Positions 24,899 through 34,013 of a DNA stretch of 64,000 bases are shown piece by piece (the stretch's first letter is position 1; the number at the start of each line of letters is the position of its first letter). The notes below the pieces were generated by a model, which did no database searches, was not told the DNA's origin, and saw nothing but the letters and a program-made list of their open reading frames with translations. The stretch is from Bog-756 sp963812525 (GTDB lineage Bacteria > Actinomycetota > Acidimicrobiia > Acidimicrobiales > RAAP-2). The stretch is taken from positions 868,001 through 932,000 of the forward strand of contig CAWEVL010000011.1 in assembly GCA_963812525.1 (NCBI GenBank). The letters run 5' to 3'. The translations under genes were made by a program, and so were the position numbers.

Positions 24899-25681
24899 AT
24901 GGGCGTGATGAAGCGTTTTACTGGGATTGTCCAGGCCAAGACCAACAAACTGCTCGACAAGGCAGAGGATCCGAGGGAGTCGCTGGACCTCTCGTACCAG
25001 AAGCAGCTGGAGAGCCTCCAGAAGGTGCGGCGGAGCGTGGCCGACGTGACCACAGCCAAGAAGCGGATCGAGCTGCAGGCCTCCCAGCTCCAAGGACAGG
25101 CCGACAAGCTCCAGGGACAGGCCAAGGCGGCGCTCACCCAGGGCAACGAGGACCTGGCCCGCGAGGCCCTGGCCCGCCGGGCCGCCCTGGCCGAGCAGCT
25201 CGCCGACCTCAAGACCCAGCACGACCAGGTGTCGGGCCAGGAGCAGAAGCTCATCGACACCGCTCAGAAGCTCCAGGCCCAGGTGGACTCCTTCCGCACC
25301 AAGAAGGAGACGATGAAGGCCACCTACACGGCCGCCGAAGCCCAGACCAAGATCGGCGAGGCCGTCTCGGGCATCTCGGAGTCGATGAGCGACGCCGGCA
25401 TGTCCATGCAGCGTGCCCAGGACAAGATCGACGGCATGCAGGCCCGGGCCGGGGCCATGGACGAGCTGCTGGCCTCGGGCGCCCTGACCGACCTGACCAA
25501 TCCGGTGGACGACATCCAGGCCCAGCTGAACAAGGCCTCCACCACCTCGACCGTCGACGCCGAACTGGCCGCCCTCAAGGCCGAGGTGGGCGCCGGGGCG
25601 CCTCCCGCACCCGAACTGGGGGCGGCCGGGTCGCCCGGGTCAGCGGAGACCACGGCGGCCCACGAGGAGTCGCCGTCATGA
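24899..25681 (+). CDS. pspA: PspA/IM30-family membrane stress protein
   Basis: A 260-residue protein of the PspA/IM30/Vipp1 family. It opens with the amphipathic helix GVMKRFTGIVQAKTNKLLD and is followed by a long coiled coil (QKQLESLQKV, RIELQASQLQGQADKLQ) to about residue 150, then EAQTKIGEAVSGIS and an Ala/Pro-rich tail. PspA polymerises on the inner membrane face to counter envelope damage. GAGGAAGGA gives a good ribosome binding site, and TAAGCT at 24859-24864 is a plausible -10. The pspAA-like gene overlaps it by ATGA. Confidence 0.9.
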   Translation: MGVMKRFTGIVQAKTNKLLDKAEDPRESLDLSYQKQLESLQKVRRSVADVTTAKKRIELQASQLQGQADKLQGQAKAALTQGNEDLAREALARRAALAEQLADLKTQHDQVSGQEQKLIDTAQKLQAQVDSFRTKKETMKATYTAAEAQTKIGEAVSGISESMSDAGMSMQRAQDKIDGMQARAGAMDELLASGALTDLTNPVDDIQAQLNKASTTSTVDAELAALKAEVGAGAPPAPELGAAGSPGSAETTAAHEESPS

Positions 25682-25968
25682 TCGTCCGGATCCTGGGCGA
25701 GGGCCAGTACCGGGTGCCCGACGACCAGCGGCCCGCGCTGGAGAAGCTGGACGACGACCTCGACGCCGCCGTCCACGCCGGGGACGAGGCCCGGTTCGGC
25801 CAGGCGTTGGCCGCCCTGACCGCCGAGGTGCGCTCAGCCGGCGATGCCCTGGCCGACGATGCCTTCGCCCCTTCCGACCTGGTGGTGCCGTTCGCCGACG
25901 CGACGCTGGACGAGACCAAGGCCATGCTGGCCGACCACGGCGAGAGCAACGGAGGAGACGACCGCTGA
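25678..25968 (+). CDS. PspA-associated protein PspAA
   Basis: A 96-residue acidic protein starting MIVRILGEGQYRV, the hallmark of the PspAA family, followed by helical regions (ALEKLDDDLDAAVHAG, FGQALAALTAEVR) and DDAFAPSDLVVPFADATLDE. Its ATG overlaps the pspA stop (ATGA), showing translational coupling. It is a known partner of PspA in actinobacteria and cyanobacteria, with unclear biochemical function. Confidence 0.82.
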   Translation: MIVRILGEGQYRVPDDQRPALEKLDDDLDAAVHAGDEARFGQALAALTAEVRSAGDALADDAFAPSDLVVPFADATLDETKAMLADHGESNGGDDR

Positions 25969-25978
25969 GGTCCACCTG

Positions 25979-26917
25979 ATGAGCACTGCACGCAACATCC
26001 CCAACGACCGCGGACTGACCGTCCGGATGTTCACCACCGGCCTCATGCTGGTCATCCTGTACGGGGCGGTGATCGGGCTCCTGATCGCCTTTGGCCTGTC
26101 CATCGGCATCGTGCTGGTGTTCGCCGCCGTCATCCTCTTCGTCCAGTACTGGTTCTCCGACAAGATCGCCCTGTTCGGCATGGGCGGTCACCTGGTGACA
26201 CCGGAGCAGGCGCCCCAGCTGCACGGCGTCATCGACCGGCTCTGTGCCCTGGCCGACATGAAGAAGCCCCGGGTGGCGCTGGCCGACACCGACGTACCCA
26301 ACGCCTTCGCCACGGGTCGCAGCCCCAACTCGGCGGTGGTGTGCGCCACCACCGGGCTGATGCGGCGCCTCGACGAGTCCGAGCTCGAGGCGGTGCTGGC
26401 CCACGAGCTCAGCCACGTGGCCCACCGGGACGTGGCCGTCATGACCATCGCCAGCTTCCTCGGCATGGTGGCGGGCATGATCACCCGCATCATGTTGTGG
26501 ACCGGGCTCATGGGAGGGTTCGGCGGTGGCTCCAACAACAACAACAACCAGGGCGGCGACAACGCCGCCGTGGTCGAGCTCCTCGTGCTGGTGGTGTCGG
26601 TGGTGGTCTACGCCATCAGCTTCCTGCTCACCATGGCCCTGTCCCGCTACCGGGAGCTGGCCGCCGACCGCTCGGGGGCCCTGCTCACCGGCCGGCCGTC
26701 AGCCCTGGCCTCCGCCCTGGTCAAGGTGACCGGCGAGATGTCCCGCATCCCCACCCGGGACCTGCGTTCGGCCGAGAGCTTCAATGCCTTCTACTTCACC
26801 CCGGCCATCGCCAAGAACGGTGTGAGCCTGTCCACCCTGTTCTCCACCCACCCCTCCCTCGACCAGCGCCTGGCCCAACTGTCCAAGATCGAGGCCGAGC
26901 TGGGTCGCCCCTCGTGA
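25979..26917 (+). CDS. htpX: HtpX-like M48 membrane metalloprotease
   Basis: A 312-residue protein. Two N-terminal membrane helices (about 20-60) precede the zinc protease domain with HELSH in VLAHELSHVAHRD and the third ligand in YRELAADRS. Two further hydrophobic segments flank an Asn/Gly-rich insert (GGSNNNNNQGGDN). FSTHPSLDQRLAQL closes the domain. HtpX-type proteases remove damaged membrane proteins. It begins 11 bases after pspAA, which fits a membrane-stress operon. Confidence 0.88.
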   Translation: MSTARNIPNDRGLTVRMFTTGLMLVILYGAVIGLLIAFGLSIGIVLVFAAVILFVQYWFSDKIALFGMGGHLVTPEQAPQLHGVIDRLCALADMKKPRVALADTDVPNAFATGRSPNSAVVCATTGLMRRLDESELEAVLAHELSHVAHRDVAVMTIASFLGMVAGMITRIMLWTGLMGGFGGGSNNNNNQGGDNAAVVELLVLVVSVVVYAISFLLTMALSRYRELAADRSGALLTGRPSALASALVKVTGEMSRIPTRDLRSAESFNAFYFTPAIAKNGVSLSTLFSTHPSLDQRLAQLSKIEAELGRPS

Positions 26918-26966
26918 GCCGGATCACCGTCGGGAGGGGACGGCGACCCCCGATCGCCCCCGGCTG

Positions 26967-27615
26967 ATGGGACTGTTCAGCTCGATCTTGGGCAAGACCA
27001 AGCCGGTCCAGGCCAACCTCGACGCGCTGTTCGCGCTCCCCTCCGCCTCCATCACCCTCCAGAGCGCGGCCGGCATGTCCTGCTCGGGGCACGCCGGGGT
27101 CTGCTTCAAGCCACCCACCGGACAGGGGTTCGAGCAGATGCAGTCCGAAGTGGTCTCGTTGCTGTCCATGGACGGCACCGGCGGACTCCATCAGGAGAAG
27201 GACAGCTTCGGCTACCAGTGGCTGGTCGTGGAGGACACCGACATCGAGCAGCTGGTCACGCGCATCCACCTGGTCAATTCGCTCGCTGTCCGACTCGGGA
27301 TGGGGGCCCCAGCTCCTCTGCTCGGTCTTCGGACTGGCCGACCTGCCCACCGAGTCGGCAGCTGCCGACCCCGGCACCGATGCCGAGTCGGCGGCCCTGG
27401 TGGAGACCTCGGCCGGCCCGGGACGGCTCCTCGGTTCCACGGCCTTCCTGGTCTACCTGTTCAAGCGGGGCACCTTCTACCCCTTCGTGCCCGAGGGCCA
27501 CGAGCGCCGGGACACCGAGCAGGAGCTGAAGCTGAAGAGCCTGGTGGCCGACGATCTCACGGTGGAGGCCGACCTCGACCGGTGGTTCCCGCTCTGGGAC
27601 CTGCCTGTCGGGTGA
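26967..27615 (+). CDS. PspA-associated protein PspAB, frameshifted
   Basis: The N-terminal part (MGLFSSILGKTKPVQANLDALF, cited as MGLFSSILGK and VQANLDALFAL) is in one frame to about 27290; the rest (GWGPQLLCSVFGL, TAFLVYLFKRGTFYPFVP, TEQELKLKSL) continues in the next. Deleting one C at 27290-27291 gives NSLAVDSGWGPQ and a continuous protein of about 215 residues. It matches the PspAB family found beside PspA in actinobacteria; function unknown. The single-base defect is probably a sequence error, since both halves are intact. Confidence 0.75.
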
Positions 27616-27735
27616 CGGCCGGCCAGCTCGTCGGCGTCGGCGCCCCTCCCGTCACCTGTGTCTCCTGGGCCCGTGCCCCCGGCCGGGCCTGCTGGACCGG
27701 CTGGGCTCTCGCCGCCTGCTGGCCCCGCTGACCCG

Positions 27736-28116
27736 GTGAACCTGCTGCTCCGGCCCGAGACCCTGACCGTGTGCCGACTCCCCCCCGGAGCGCCCTTCCC
27801 GGCCGCCCCCGACGACGGGTCGCTCTTCTCCACCTCCTGGGCCGGCGACGAGCGGTCCCTGGTCTGCCGAGCCGACCTGGCTCCCGCCGGGGCCCGGATC
27901 GAGCCGGGATGGCGGGCGCTCTCGGTGGCCGGCCCGTTGGACTTCGCCCTGGTCGGTGTGCTGGCCGACCTGACCGTTCCCCTGGCCGACGCCGACATCA
28001 GTGTCTTCGTCCTGTCGACCTTCGACACCGATCACGTCCTGGTGCGGGCCGACGACCTCGGGAACGCCGTCACCGCGCTGACCTCGGCCGGCCACGGGGT
28101 CACTCCCGAGCCGTAG
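27736..28116 (+). CDS. ACT-domain protein
   Basis: About 126 residues from GTG 27736 (the ORF is open to 27658, but that leader is Pro/Gly repeats). The pattern SLVCRADL, EPGWRALSVAGPLDF, GVLADLTVPLADADISVFVLSTFDTDHVLV (cited in parts: LADLTVPLADADISVF and STFDTDHVLV) matches the ACT_7/CASTOR-like amino-acid-binding domain. It may sense an amino acid. It follows pspAB by about 120 bases; a role in the stress operon is not shown. Confidence 0.72.
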   Translation: MNLLLRPETLTVCRLPPGAPFPAAPDDGSLFSTSWAGDERSLVCRADLAPAGARIEPGWRALSVAGPLDFALVGVLADLTVPLADADISVFVLSTFDTDHVLVRADDLGNAVTALTSAGHGVTPEP

Positions 28117-28125
28117 CCGGTCTGG

Positions 28126-28431
28126 TCAGTCCGGGCCCGGCGTCCCGACCTGGTCGATGGCCCGGGCCAGGTCCAGATCGAGCTGGGTGATGCCACCCGA
28201 GTCGTGGGTCATCAGGGCCAGGGACACCCGGTTGTAGCGGATGTCGATGTCCGGATGGTGGTTGGCCGACTCGGCCAGCCGGCCCACCTCCCCCACGAAG
28301 GCCAGGGCCCCCACGAAGTCGGCACAGGCCACCGTCTTGACCAGCTTGCCGGCGATCAGGTGCCACGCCGGCCCATCGTCGGCGGACAGCACCGAGATGA
28401 CCTCGGCCTCGGTCAGGACCGGCTCGGACAT
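28126..28431 (-). CDS. 4a-hydroxytetrahydrobiopterin dehydratase (pterin-4a-carbinolamine dehydratase)
   Basis: A 101-residue PCD/DCoH protein. The active-site motif ANHHPDIDIRYNRV with the His pair, followed by LALMTHDSGGIT, is unmistakable. It dehydrates 4a-hydroxy-pterins formed by aromatic amino acid hydroxylases, or has a moonlighting role. Its ATG directly abuts the stop of the upstream P450 gene on the same strand, so co-transcription is likely; no hydroxylase is in the window. Confidence 0.9.
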   Translation of the reverse strand: MSEPVLTEAEVISVLSADDGPAWHLIAGKLVKTVACADFVGALAFVGEVGRLAESANHHPDIDIRYNRVSLALMTHDSGGITQLDLDLARAIDQVGTPGPD

Positions 28432-29643
28432 CTAGGCCGACGCCCCCACCGGGGCGGAGGGCGTGAAGACCACCGGCATGGCCTCGTACCCGGAGACGAA
28501 GTTGGCGGCCCGCGTGGGGGGCGGCCGGTCGTCGGCCAGGGTCAGGTCGGGCAGACGGTCGAGGAGCCGGTCGAACATCACACTCAGCTCCATCCGGGCC
28601 AACCGGTTGCCCAGGCAGAAGTGCGAGCCGAACCCGAAGGCCATGTGGTCGTTCGGCGTCCGGGTGATGTCGAACACCTCTGGGTGGTCGAAGACCAGCT
28701 CGTCGCGGTTGGCCGACGGGTAGAGCAGCAGGAGCTTCTGGCCCTGGCGGAGAGTCTCCCCGTGGAGGTCGACGTCCCTGGTCATGGTGCGGGCCATGTT
28801 CTTGATGGGCGAGACCCACCGCAGCATCTCTTCCACCGCGGCGGGCAGCTGCGTGCGGTCGGCGGCCAGGCGCCTCAGCTGCTCCGGGTGCTGCAGGAGC
28901 TCGTACATGCCGCCGCTGATGACGTGCCGGGTGGTCTCGTCCCCGCCGATCAGGATGAGGAGGGACTCGTAGATGATCGACCCTTCGTCCAGGCGGTTCC
29001 CCTCGATCTCGGCGTGGACCAGCGTCCCGATGAGGTCGTCGGACTGGCGGTCCCGCCGCCGTTGCTCGGCCACCGCCGTGATGTACTCGGCGTACTCCAC
29101 GGCTGCGGTCGCCGCCTTGTCCATGGCACCGGGGTCCGGCGATCCCAGTGACTTGAGCATGTCGTCAGACCACCGCAGCAGGTCGTCGCGGTCCTCGGGG
29201 GCCACCCCCAGCATGTTGCCGATCACGATCATGGGCAGCGGTGCGGCGATGTCGCGGACGAAGTCCGCGGTCCCCGCCTCGCACACCCGGTCGATGATGG
29301 CGTCGCAGATGGTGCGGATGCCCTCCTCGCTCTCCTTGATGCGCCCGGGCGTGAACCCCTCGCTGACCAGTCGCCGTCGCCGCACATGCTCGGGTGCGTC
29401 CGTCTCGATCATCATGGGCAGCGGGAAGCCGTCCGGGCGGATCCCCCCGGCGTTGGAGAAGGTGTCGGGGTCCTTCGAGATCTCCCGGATGTCGTGGTAG
29501 CGGGTGATGCCCCACACCCCGGAGGACTCGTCGAAGTAGGCCGGGGCGTGCCGGCGCATCCAGGCGAAGGCCGGGAAGGGGTCGCCGCCGTAGAAGGTGC
29601 CGTCGGCCAGTCCGATGGTCAGCTCGGCAGGCGGTGTGGTCAT
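28432..29643 (-). CDS. cytochrome P450
   Basis: A 403-residue soluble bacterial P450. The I-helix oxygen motif is GGDETTR, the K-helix motif EEMLRW, and the heme-thiolate loop FGFGSHFCLGNRLA with the cysteine ligand. Length and motifs are complete. It needs ferredoxin or ferredoxin reductase from elsewhere. Substrate unknown; the closeness of two P450s suggests steroid, terpenoid or lipid catabolism, but this is only inference. ATG 29643 follows GGGGAGA. Confidence 0.92.
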   Translation of the reverse strand: MTTPPAELTIGLADGTFYGGDPFPAFAWMRRHAPAYFDESSGVWGITRYHDIREISKDPDTFSNAGGIRPDGFPLPMMIETDAPEHVRRRRLVSEGFTPGRIKESEEGIRTICDAIIDRVCEAGTADFVRDIAAPLPMIVIGNMLGVAPEDRDDLLRWSDDMLKSLGSPDPGAMDKAATAAVEYAEYITAVAEQRRRDRQSDDLIGTLVHAEIEGNRLDEGSIIYESLLILIGGDETTRHVISGGMYELLQHPEQLRRLAADRTQLPAAVEEMLRWVSPIKNMARTMTRDVDLHGETLRQGQKLLLLYPSANRDELVFDHPEVFDITRTPNDHMAFGFGSHFCLGNRLARMELSVMFDRLLDRLPDLTLADDRPPPTRAANFVSGYEAMPVVFTPSAPVGASA

Positions 29644-29774
29644 CGCTCGGTCTCCCCGTGGTCTCGAGGCCGGCCGCCACCCGTGTGGCCCGGATCCTCG
29701 CCGAAGTATAGGCCCGCGATCTGACGCACCGTCAGGTCTCCGGCGGCGGACGCGGCCCGGACGAGGCGGGCGGC

Positions 29775-31070
29775 TCACCGGCGTCGCGGCCGCGGGTGGA
29801 AGGCCAGCGGCACGTGGTTCACCCCGGCGTGCTTGTTGGTGCGCACCCGCTCGACCGGCCCGTCGAGCTCGAACCCCGCCAGACGGTCGAGCACCTCCCC
29901 CAGCATCACCCGGATCTCGAGGCGGGCCAGGTTGGCCCCCAGACAGAAGTGGGTCCGGTGCCCGAAGGTGAGGTGGGGATTGGGGTCACGGGTGATGTCG
30001 AACCGGAACGGCCGGTCGAAGACCAGTTCGTCCCGGTTGGCCGACGGCCACCACAGGGTGACCTTGTCCCCGGCGGCGACGGCCTGACCCCCCAGCTCGG
30101 CGGGCCGGGTGGCCGTCCGCCGGTTGTAGAGGGTGGCGGTGGTCCAGCGCAGGATCTCCTCCACCGCCGAGGGCATCAGCGACCGGTCGTCGCGGAGGGC
30201 GGCCAGCTGGTCGGGGTGCTCGATCAGCGCCACCATGCCCAGGGCGATGGAGTTGCGGGTGGTCTCGCTGCCCGCCACCACCAGCAGGTTGAAGAACATC
30301 AGCAGCTCGAGATCGGTGAGGGGACGGGTCCCCCCGCCGTCCTCCTCGATCCGGGCCCGGGCGGCCACCGAGATCATCCCGTCGTCGGGTGCCGCCCGCT
30401 TGTCGGCGATGAGCCGGCCCCCGTAGGCCGCCATCGACGACGCGGCGGCGGCGACCTCGTCGCTGCTCTCCCCGAGCTCCCGGCCCTCGTAGTCGAGGGT
30501 GGTGTTGGACCACGCCATCAGGTCGTGCCGGTCCTCCTCGGGCACGCCCATCAGGGCGGCCACCGCCTGGATCGGGAGCTCGGCCGCCACCTCGGCGAGG
30601 AAGTCGCACGAGCCCCGTTCGGCGATGGTGTCCACGATGCGCCGGGCCCGCCCGGCCAGCTCCGCCTCCATCCGGGCCAGGGCCCGGGGCGCCACCGAGG
30701 GGGTGACCAGCCGCCGGATGCGGTGGTGCAAGGGGTCGTCGGTCATGTTGAGCAGGACGCCGGGGGCGAACCCGTAGGGCAGGTCCGCCAGGATGGTCCC
30801 GCCCCCCGTGGCCCCCGGGCCGCGCTCGGAGGAGTACGTCTCCGGGTCGGCGGCCACGGCCGCCATGTCGGCGTGCCGGCTGACCACCCAGAAGCCCACC
30901 CCGTCGGGGGTGTGCTCGGTGGGCCGGTGCCACCACACCGGGGCCTCGGCCCGGAGCCGGGTGAACACCTCGTCGGGGAAGCCGTGGACGAAGCGGTCGA
31001 GGTCGGTGAGGTCCAGGCTCCCCAGGTCGTCGTGGGGCGGGGTGCCGGTGTCGGTCACGCGGTCGGGCAC
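29775..31070 (-). CDS. cytochrome P450 (CYP125/CYP142-like look)
   Basis: A 431-residue P450. I-helix motif AGSETTRNS, K-helix EEILRW and heme loop FGHRTHFCLGANLA are present. The Asn/Ser after the ETTR motif and the NMTDDPLHHRIRRLV region are reminiscent of sterol-side-chain P450s of actinobacteria, recalled from memory. It starts at GTG 31070 just after fumC and precedes the other P450 by about 130 bases on the same strand. Confidence 0.9.
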   Translation of the reverse strand: MPDRVTDTGTPPHDDLGSLDLTDLDRFVHGFPDEVFTRLRAEAPVWWHRPTEHTPDGVGFWVVSRHADMAAVAADPETYSSERGPGATGGGTILADLPYGFAPGVLLNMTDDPLHHRIRRLVTPSVAPRALARMEAELAGRARRIVDTIAERGSCDFLAEVAAELPIQAVAALMGVPEEDRHDLMAWSNTTLDYEGRELGESSDEVAAAASSMAAYGGRLIADKRAAPDDGMISVAARARIEEDGGGTRPLTDLELLMFFNLLVVAGSETTRNSIALGMVALIEHPDQLAALRDDRSLMPSAVEEILRWTTATLYNRRTATRPAELGGQAVAAGDKVTLWWPSANRDELVFDRPFRFDITRDPNPHLTFGHRTHFCLGANLARLEIRVMLGEVLDRLAGFELDGPVERVRTNKHAGVNHVPLAFHPRPRRR

Positions 31071-31089
31071 GCCCGGGGATGGCCGCCGG

Positions 31090-32495
31090 TCAGGGATGGG
31101 TCATCGACTCCGGCCGCACCGCCTCGTCGAACTGCTCCCCGGTGAGGTAGCCCAGGGCGAGGGCCGACTCCCGCAGGGTGCTGCCCTCCCGGTGGGCCTT
31201 CTTGGCCACCTCGGCCGCCTTGTCGTAGCCGATGAGCGGGTTGAGCGCGGTGACCAGCATCAGCGAGTTCTCGAGATGCTGACGGATGCGGTCCTCGTTG
31301 GGCTCGAGGCCGTCCACGCAGAACTCGGTGAAGGCCAGCGAGGCCTCGGTCAGCAGCCGCACCGAGTGGAGCACGTTGTGGATGATCACCGGCTTGCACA
31401 CGTTGAGCTCGAGGTTGCCGCGGGCCCCGGCCATGGCCACGGCCGCATCGTTGCCGTAGACCTGGATGCACACCATGATCATGGCCTCGCTCTGGGTGGG
31501 GTTGACCTTGCCCGGCATGATGGAGGAGCCCGGCTCGTTCTCGGGGAGGTTGAGCTCGCCGAGCCCGCTCCGGGGGCCCGATCCCAGCCAGCGCAGGTCG
31601 TCGGCGATCTTGATCAGGGAGGCGGCCAGTGGTCCGCAGCGCCCCACTGGTCATGACCAGGGCGTCATGGGCGGCCAGGGCGGCGAACTTGTTGGGGGCG
31701 GTGACGAACGGCAGCCCGGTCAGCTCGGCGATGGCCGAGGCCACCCGCGTCCCGAACTCGGGGTGGGTGTTGAGTCCGGTGCCCACCGCCGTCCCCCCGG
31801 CGGCCAGTTCGTAGAGGTCGTCGAGGGTCAGCTCGATGCGGCGGAGGTCGGCGTCGAGTTGGGCCACGTAGCCGGAGAACTCCTGACCCAGGGTGAGGGG
31901 CACGGCGTCCATCAGGTGGGTCCGGCCGATCTTGGTGATGCCCGGCGTACGCCTCGGCCTTGACGGCCAGGGCGTTCCGCAGGGTCCGGACGGCCGGGAT
32001 CAGGCGGTGGGTGATCTCCTCCACCGCGGCGATGTGCATGGCCGTCGGGAAGGTGTCGTTGCTGGACTGGCTCATGTTGACGTCGTCGTTGGGGTGGACC
32101 GGGTCCTTCGAGCCCAGCACCCCCCCGGCCAACTCGATGGCCCGGTTGGCGATGACCTCGTTGGCGTTCATGTTGGACTGGGTCCCGCTCCCGGTCTGCC
32201 ACACGCTCAGGGGGAACTCGTCGTCGAGCTTGCCGTCGGCGACCTCCCGGGAGGCGGCGATGATCAGGGCCGACTTCTCGGGGGTCATCTTGCCCAGATC
32301 GGCGTTGACCTGGGCCGAGGCCTCCTTCAGGACCCCGATCGCCCGGATCAGCGGTTTGGGCATCCGGTCGTCGCCGATGGGGAAGTGGTGGAGGGACCGG
32401 GCCGTCTGGGCCCCCCAGTACCGGTCGGCCGGTACCTCGATGGCCCCCATGCTGTCCGTCTCGGTGCGGGTCGGCGGGCCGGTCTCACTGGTCAT
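31090..32495 (-). CDS. fumC: class II fumarate hydratase, two frame breaks
   Basis: Fumarase C of about 467 residues if repaired. From ATG 32495 (AAAGGAC ribosome binding site) the first frame covers YWGAQTARS, TGSGTQSNMNANE and SSNDTFPTAMH. A surplus C near 31941-31943 shifts the frame before the KIGRTHLMDAVPLTLGQE region. A second surplus base near 31630 precedes ASLIKIADDLRWL, and the signature GSSIMPGKVNP lies in the third segment. All catalytic motifs survive across the three pieces. fumC is a core TCA gene, so sequence indels are the likeliest cause. Confidence 0.85.
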
Positions 32496-32604
32496 GGCGG
32501 CGTCCTTTCGGTCGTTCGGTCGATCAGGCTCCCCCGGTGGCGCGCGGTGACCCTACCGTGTGCGCGCCCCGTGGGTAGTGGGGCCCGGGCCCCGGCCCCG
32601 ACCC

Positions 32605-33057
32605 TCAACCGCCGCCTTCCCGGCAGCTGGGACACACCCCGACCAGGTCGAACTGGTGCCCGGTGACCTCGTAGCCCTGCTCGTCGGCCACCACCCGGGC
32701 CGCCTCGGCCATGGCCCGCTCCAGCCGGGCCGACGGCGCCACGTCCTCGACCTTGCCGCACCGGCCGCAGGCCAGGTGGTGGTGGTGGCCGGCCAGCTCC
32801 TCGGCCAGCTCGAAGCGCCCGTGGTCGTCGACCCCGGTGACCCGGCGCACCACGCCGGCCTCGATGAGGGACGTGATGTTGCGGTAGGCGCTGGACTGGG
32901 GCAGCTCGAGGTTCGAGGCCAGGATCTCGGGAATCGACAGGGGACGTCCGGCCTCGGCCAGGGTGGCCACCAACGCCCGGCGCACCGGCGTGTAGCGCTG
33001 CCCGTGGCCGGCCAGCCGCAGGGCCACCTGCTCGTGGACGGACGACGCGGCGATCAT
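32605..33057 (-). CDS. Fur-family metalloregulator, probably Zur
   Basis: A 150-residue Fur-family repressor. The winged-helix part includes RYTPVRRALVATL and SSAYRNITSLIEAGVV; the metal-sensing part has GHHHHLACGRCG and a C-terminal CPSC, giving the two CxxC structural zinc site. Being last in a zinc/manganese importer cluster with a palindromic operator suggests Zur (or Mur). ATG 33057 has TACTAT (33065-33070) 7 bases upstream, so it likely has its own leaderless promoter. The preceding permease frame runs into it without a stop; see the findings. Confidence 0.85.
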   Translation of the reverse strand: MIAASSVHEQVALRLAGHGQRYTPVRRALVATLAEAGRPLSIPEILASNLELPQSSAYRNITSLIEAGVVRRVTGVDDHGRFELAEELAGHHHHLACGRCGKVEDVAPSARLERAMAEAARVVADEQGYEVTGHQFDLVGVCPSCREGGG

Positions 33058-34013
33058 CGGCCCGATAGTACGGCGTCGACCGGCCCGTTCCCGTCCGCCC
33101 GGCGCCGGGTCTCGCCTCCGGTCCCGCCCGAGCCGTCGCCCGAGCGGGCCCGAGGTGGCGGCGATGGCCCCGAGGTAGGCGGCCGTGGCCACGGCAAGGA
33201 TCCCGAAGCTCGGGGGCACCTCGGGGGCCAGGTAGGCCAGGGTCAACCCGATCCACATGGACGCCACGGCGATGCCGGCCGAGAGCCACACGGCCAGGAA
33301 GGGCCGTGAGGTGAGGCGTTGGCTGGCCCCGGCCGGTGCCGCCACCAGCCCCAGCAACAGGAGGGCACCCACGGCCTGGGTGGCCACGCCGGCGGTGACC
33401 CCCAACAGGACGAAGAAGGCATAGCCCAGGGCCCGGACCGGCACGCCCCGCGCCGCGGCCACGCCTCGTCGAGACTGGCGAAGACCAGGGGCCGACCGAC
33501 GGCCACGAAGACCACCACCACGCCGAGGGCCACCAGGGAGTCGGCCAGGGCCTGGGACGGGGAGAGCCCCAGGATGGAGCCGAACAGCACGTTGACGCCG
33601 GCGTCGGACCCCACGGTGCCGGTGCCGCTCTGCGAGGTGGTGAAGACGGACAGGAACAGGGCGCCGAGCCCGAGCACCCAGGCGAACACGCTGCCGGTCA
33701 CGGTGTCGTCGGCGGTGGCCCGCCGACCCAGGGCGGCCAGCAGGACGGCGAAGACCACACAGGCCCCGTAGAGGCCGGCCCGCAGGTCGACTCCGAAGGC
33801 CAGGGCGGCGAGCGCCCCGGTGAAGGCCACGTGCGAGAGGGCGTCGGCCGAGAACACCTGGCCCCGGAGCACCACCACATAGCCGACCAGTCCCGCCGCC
33901 AGGGCGATGCAGGTCCCGGCGGCGAACGCCGAGCGCAGGAACGGGTGGTCCAGCATGTGGGCCAGGCCGGTGAGCGGATTGACGGCACCGGCCAGCTGCC
34001 AGGCCGTGGTCAT
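33054..34013 (-). CDS. znuB: zinc/manganese ABC permease 2 (ABC-3 family), frameshifted
   Basis: An ABC-3 family permease with about eight helices. The N-terminal part (TAWQLAGAVNPLTGL, GQVFSADALSHVAF, GVNVLFGSILGLS) is in one frame from ATG 34013, whose ATGA overlaps the first permease's stop. A missing G near 33463 shifts it before ARGVPVRALGYAFFVLLG. The continuing frame then has no stop before fur. If a second, compensating indel exists, the protein would end at the TGA at 33054-33056, overlapping the fur ATG, and be 319 residues, close to its 314-residue paralogue. The end is therefore a best guess. Confidence 0.7.
33065..33070 (-). promoter_or_regulatory. -10 box (TACTAT) for the fur-family gene
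   Basis: On the minus strand TACTAT lies 7 bases before ATG 33057. It implies independent, leaderless expression of the regulator inside the importer cluster. Confidence 0.45.
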
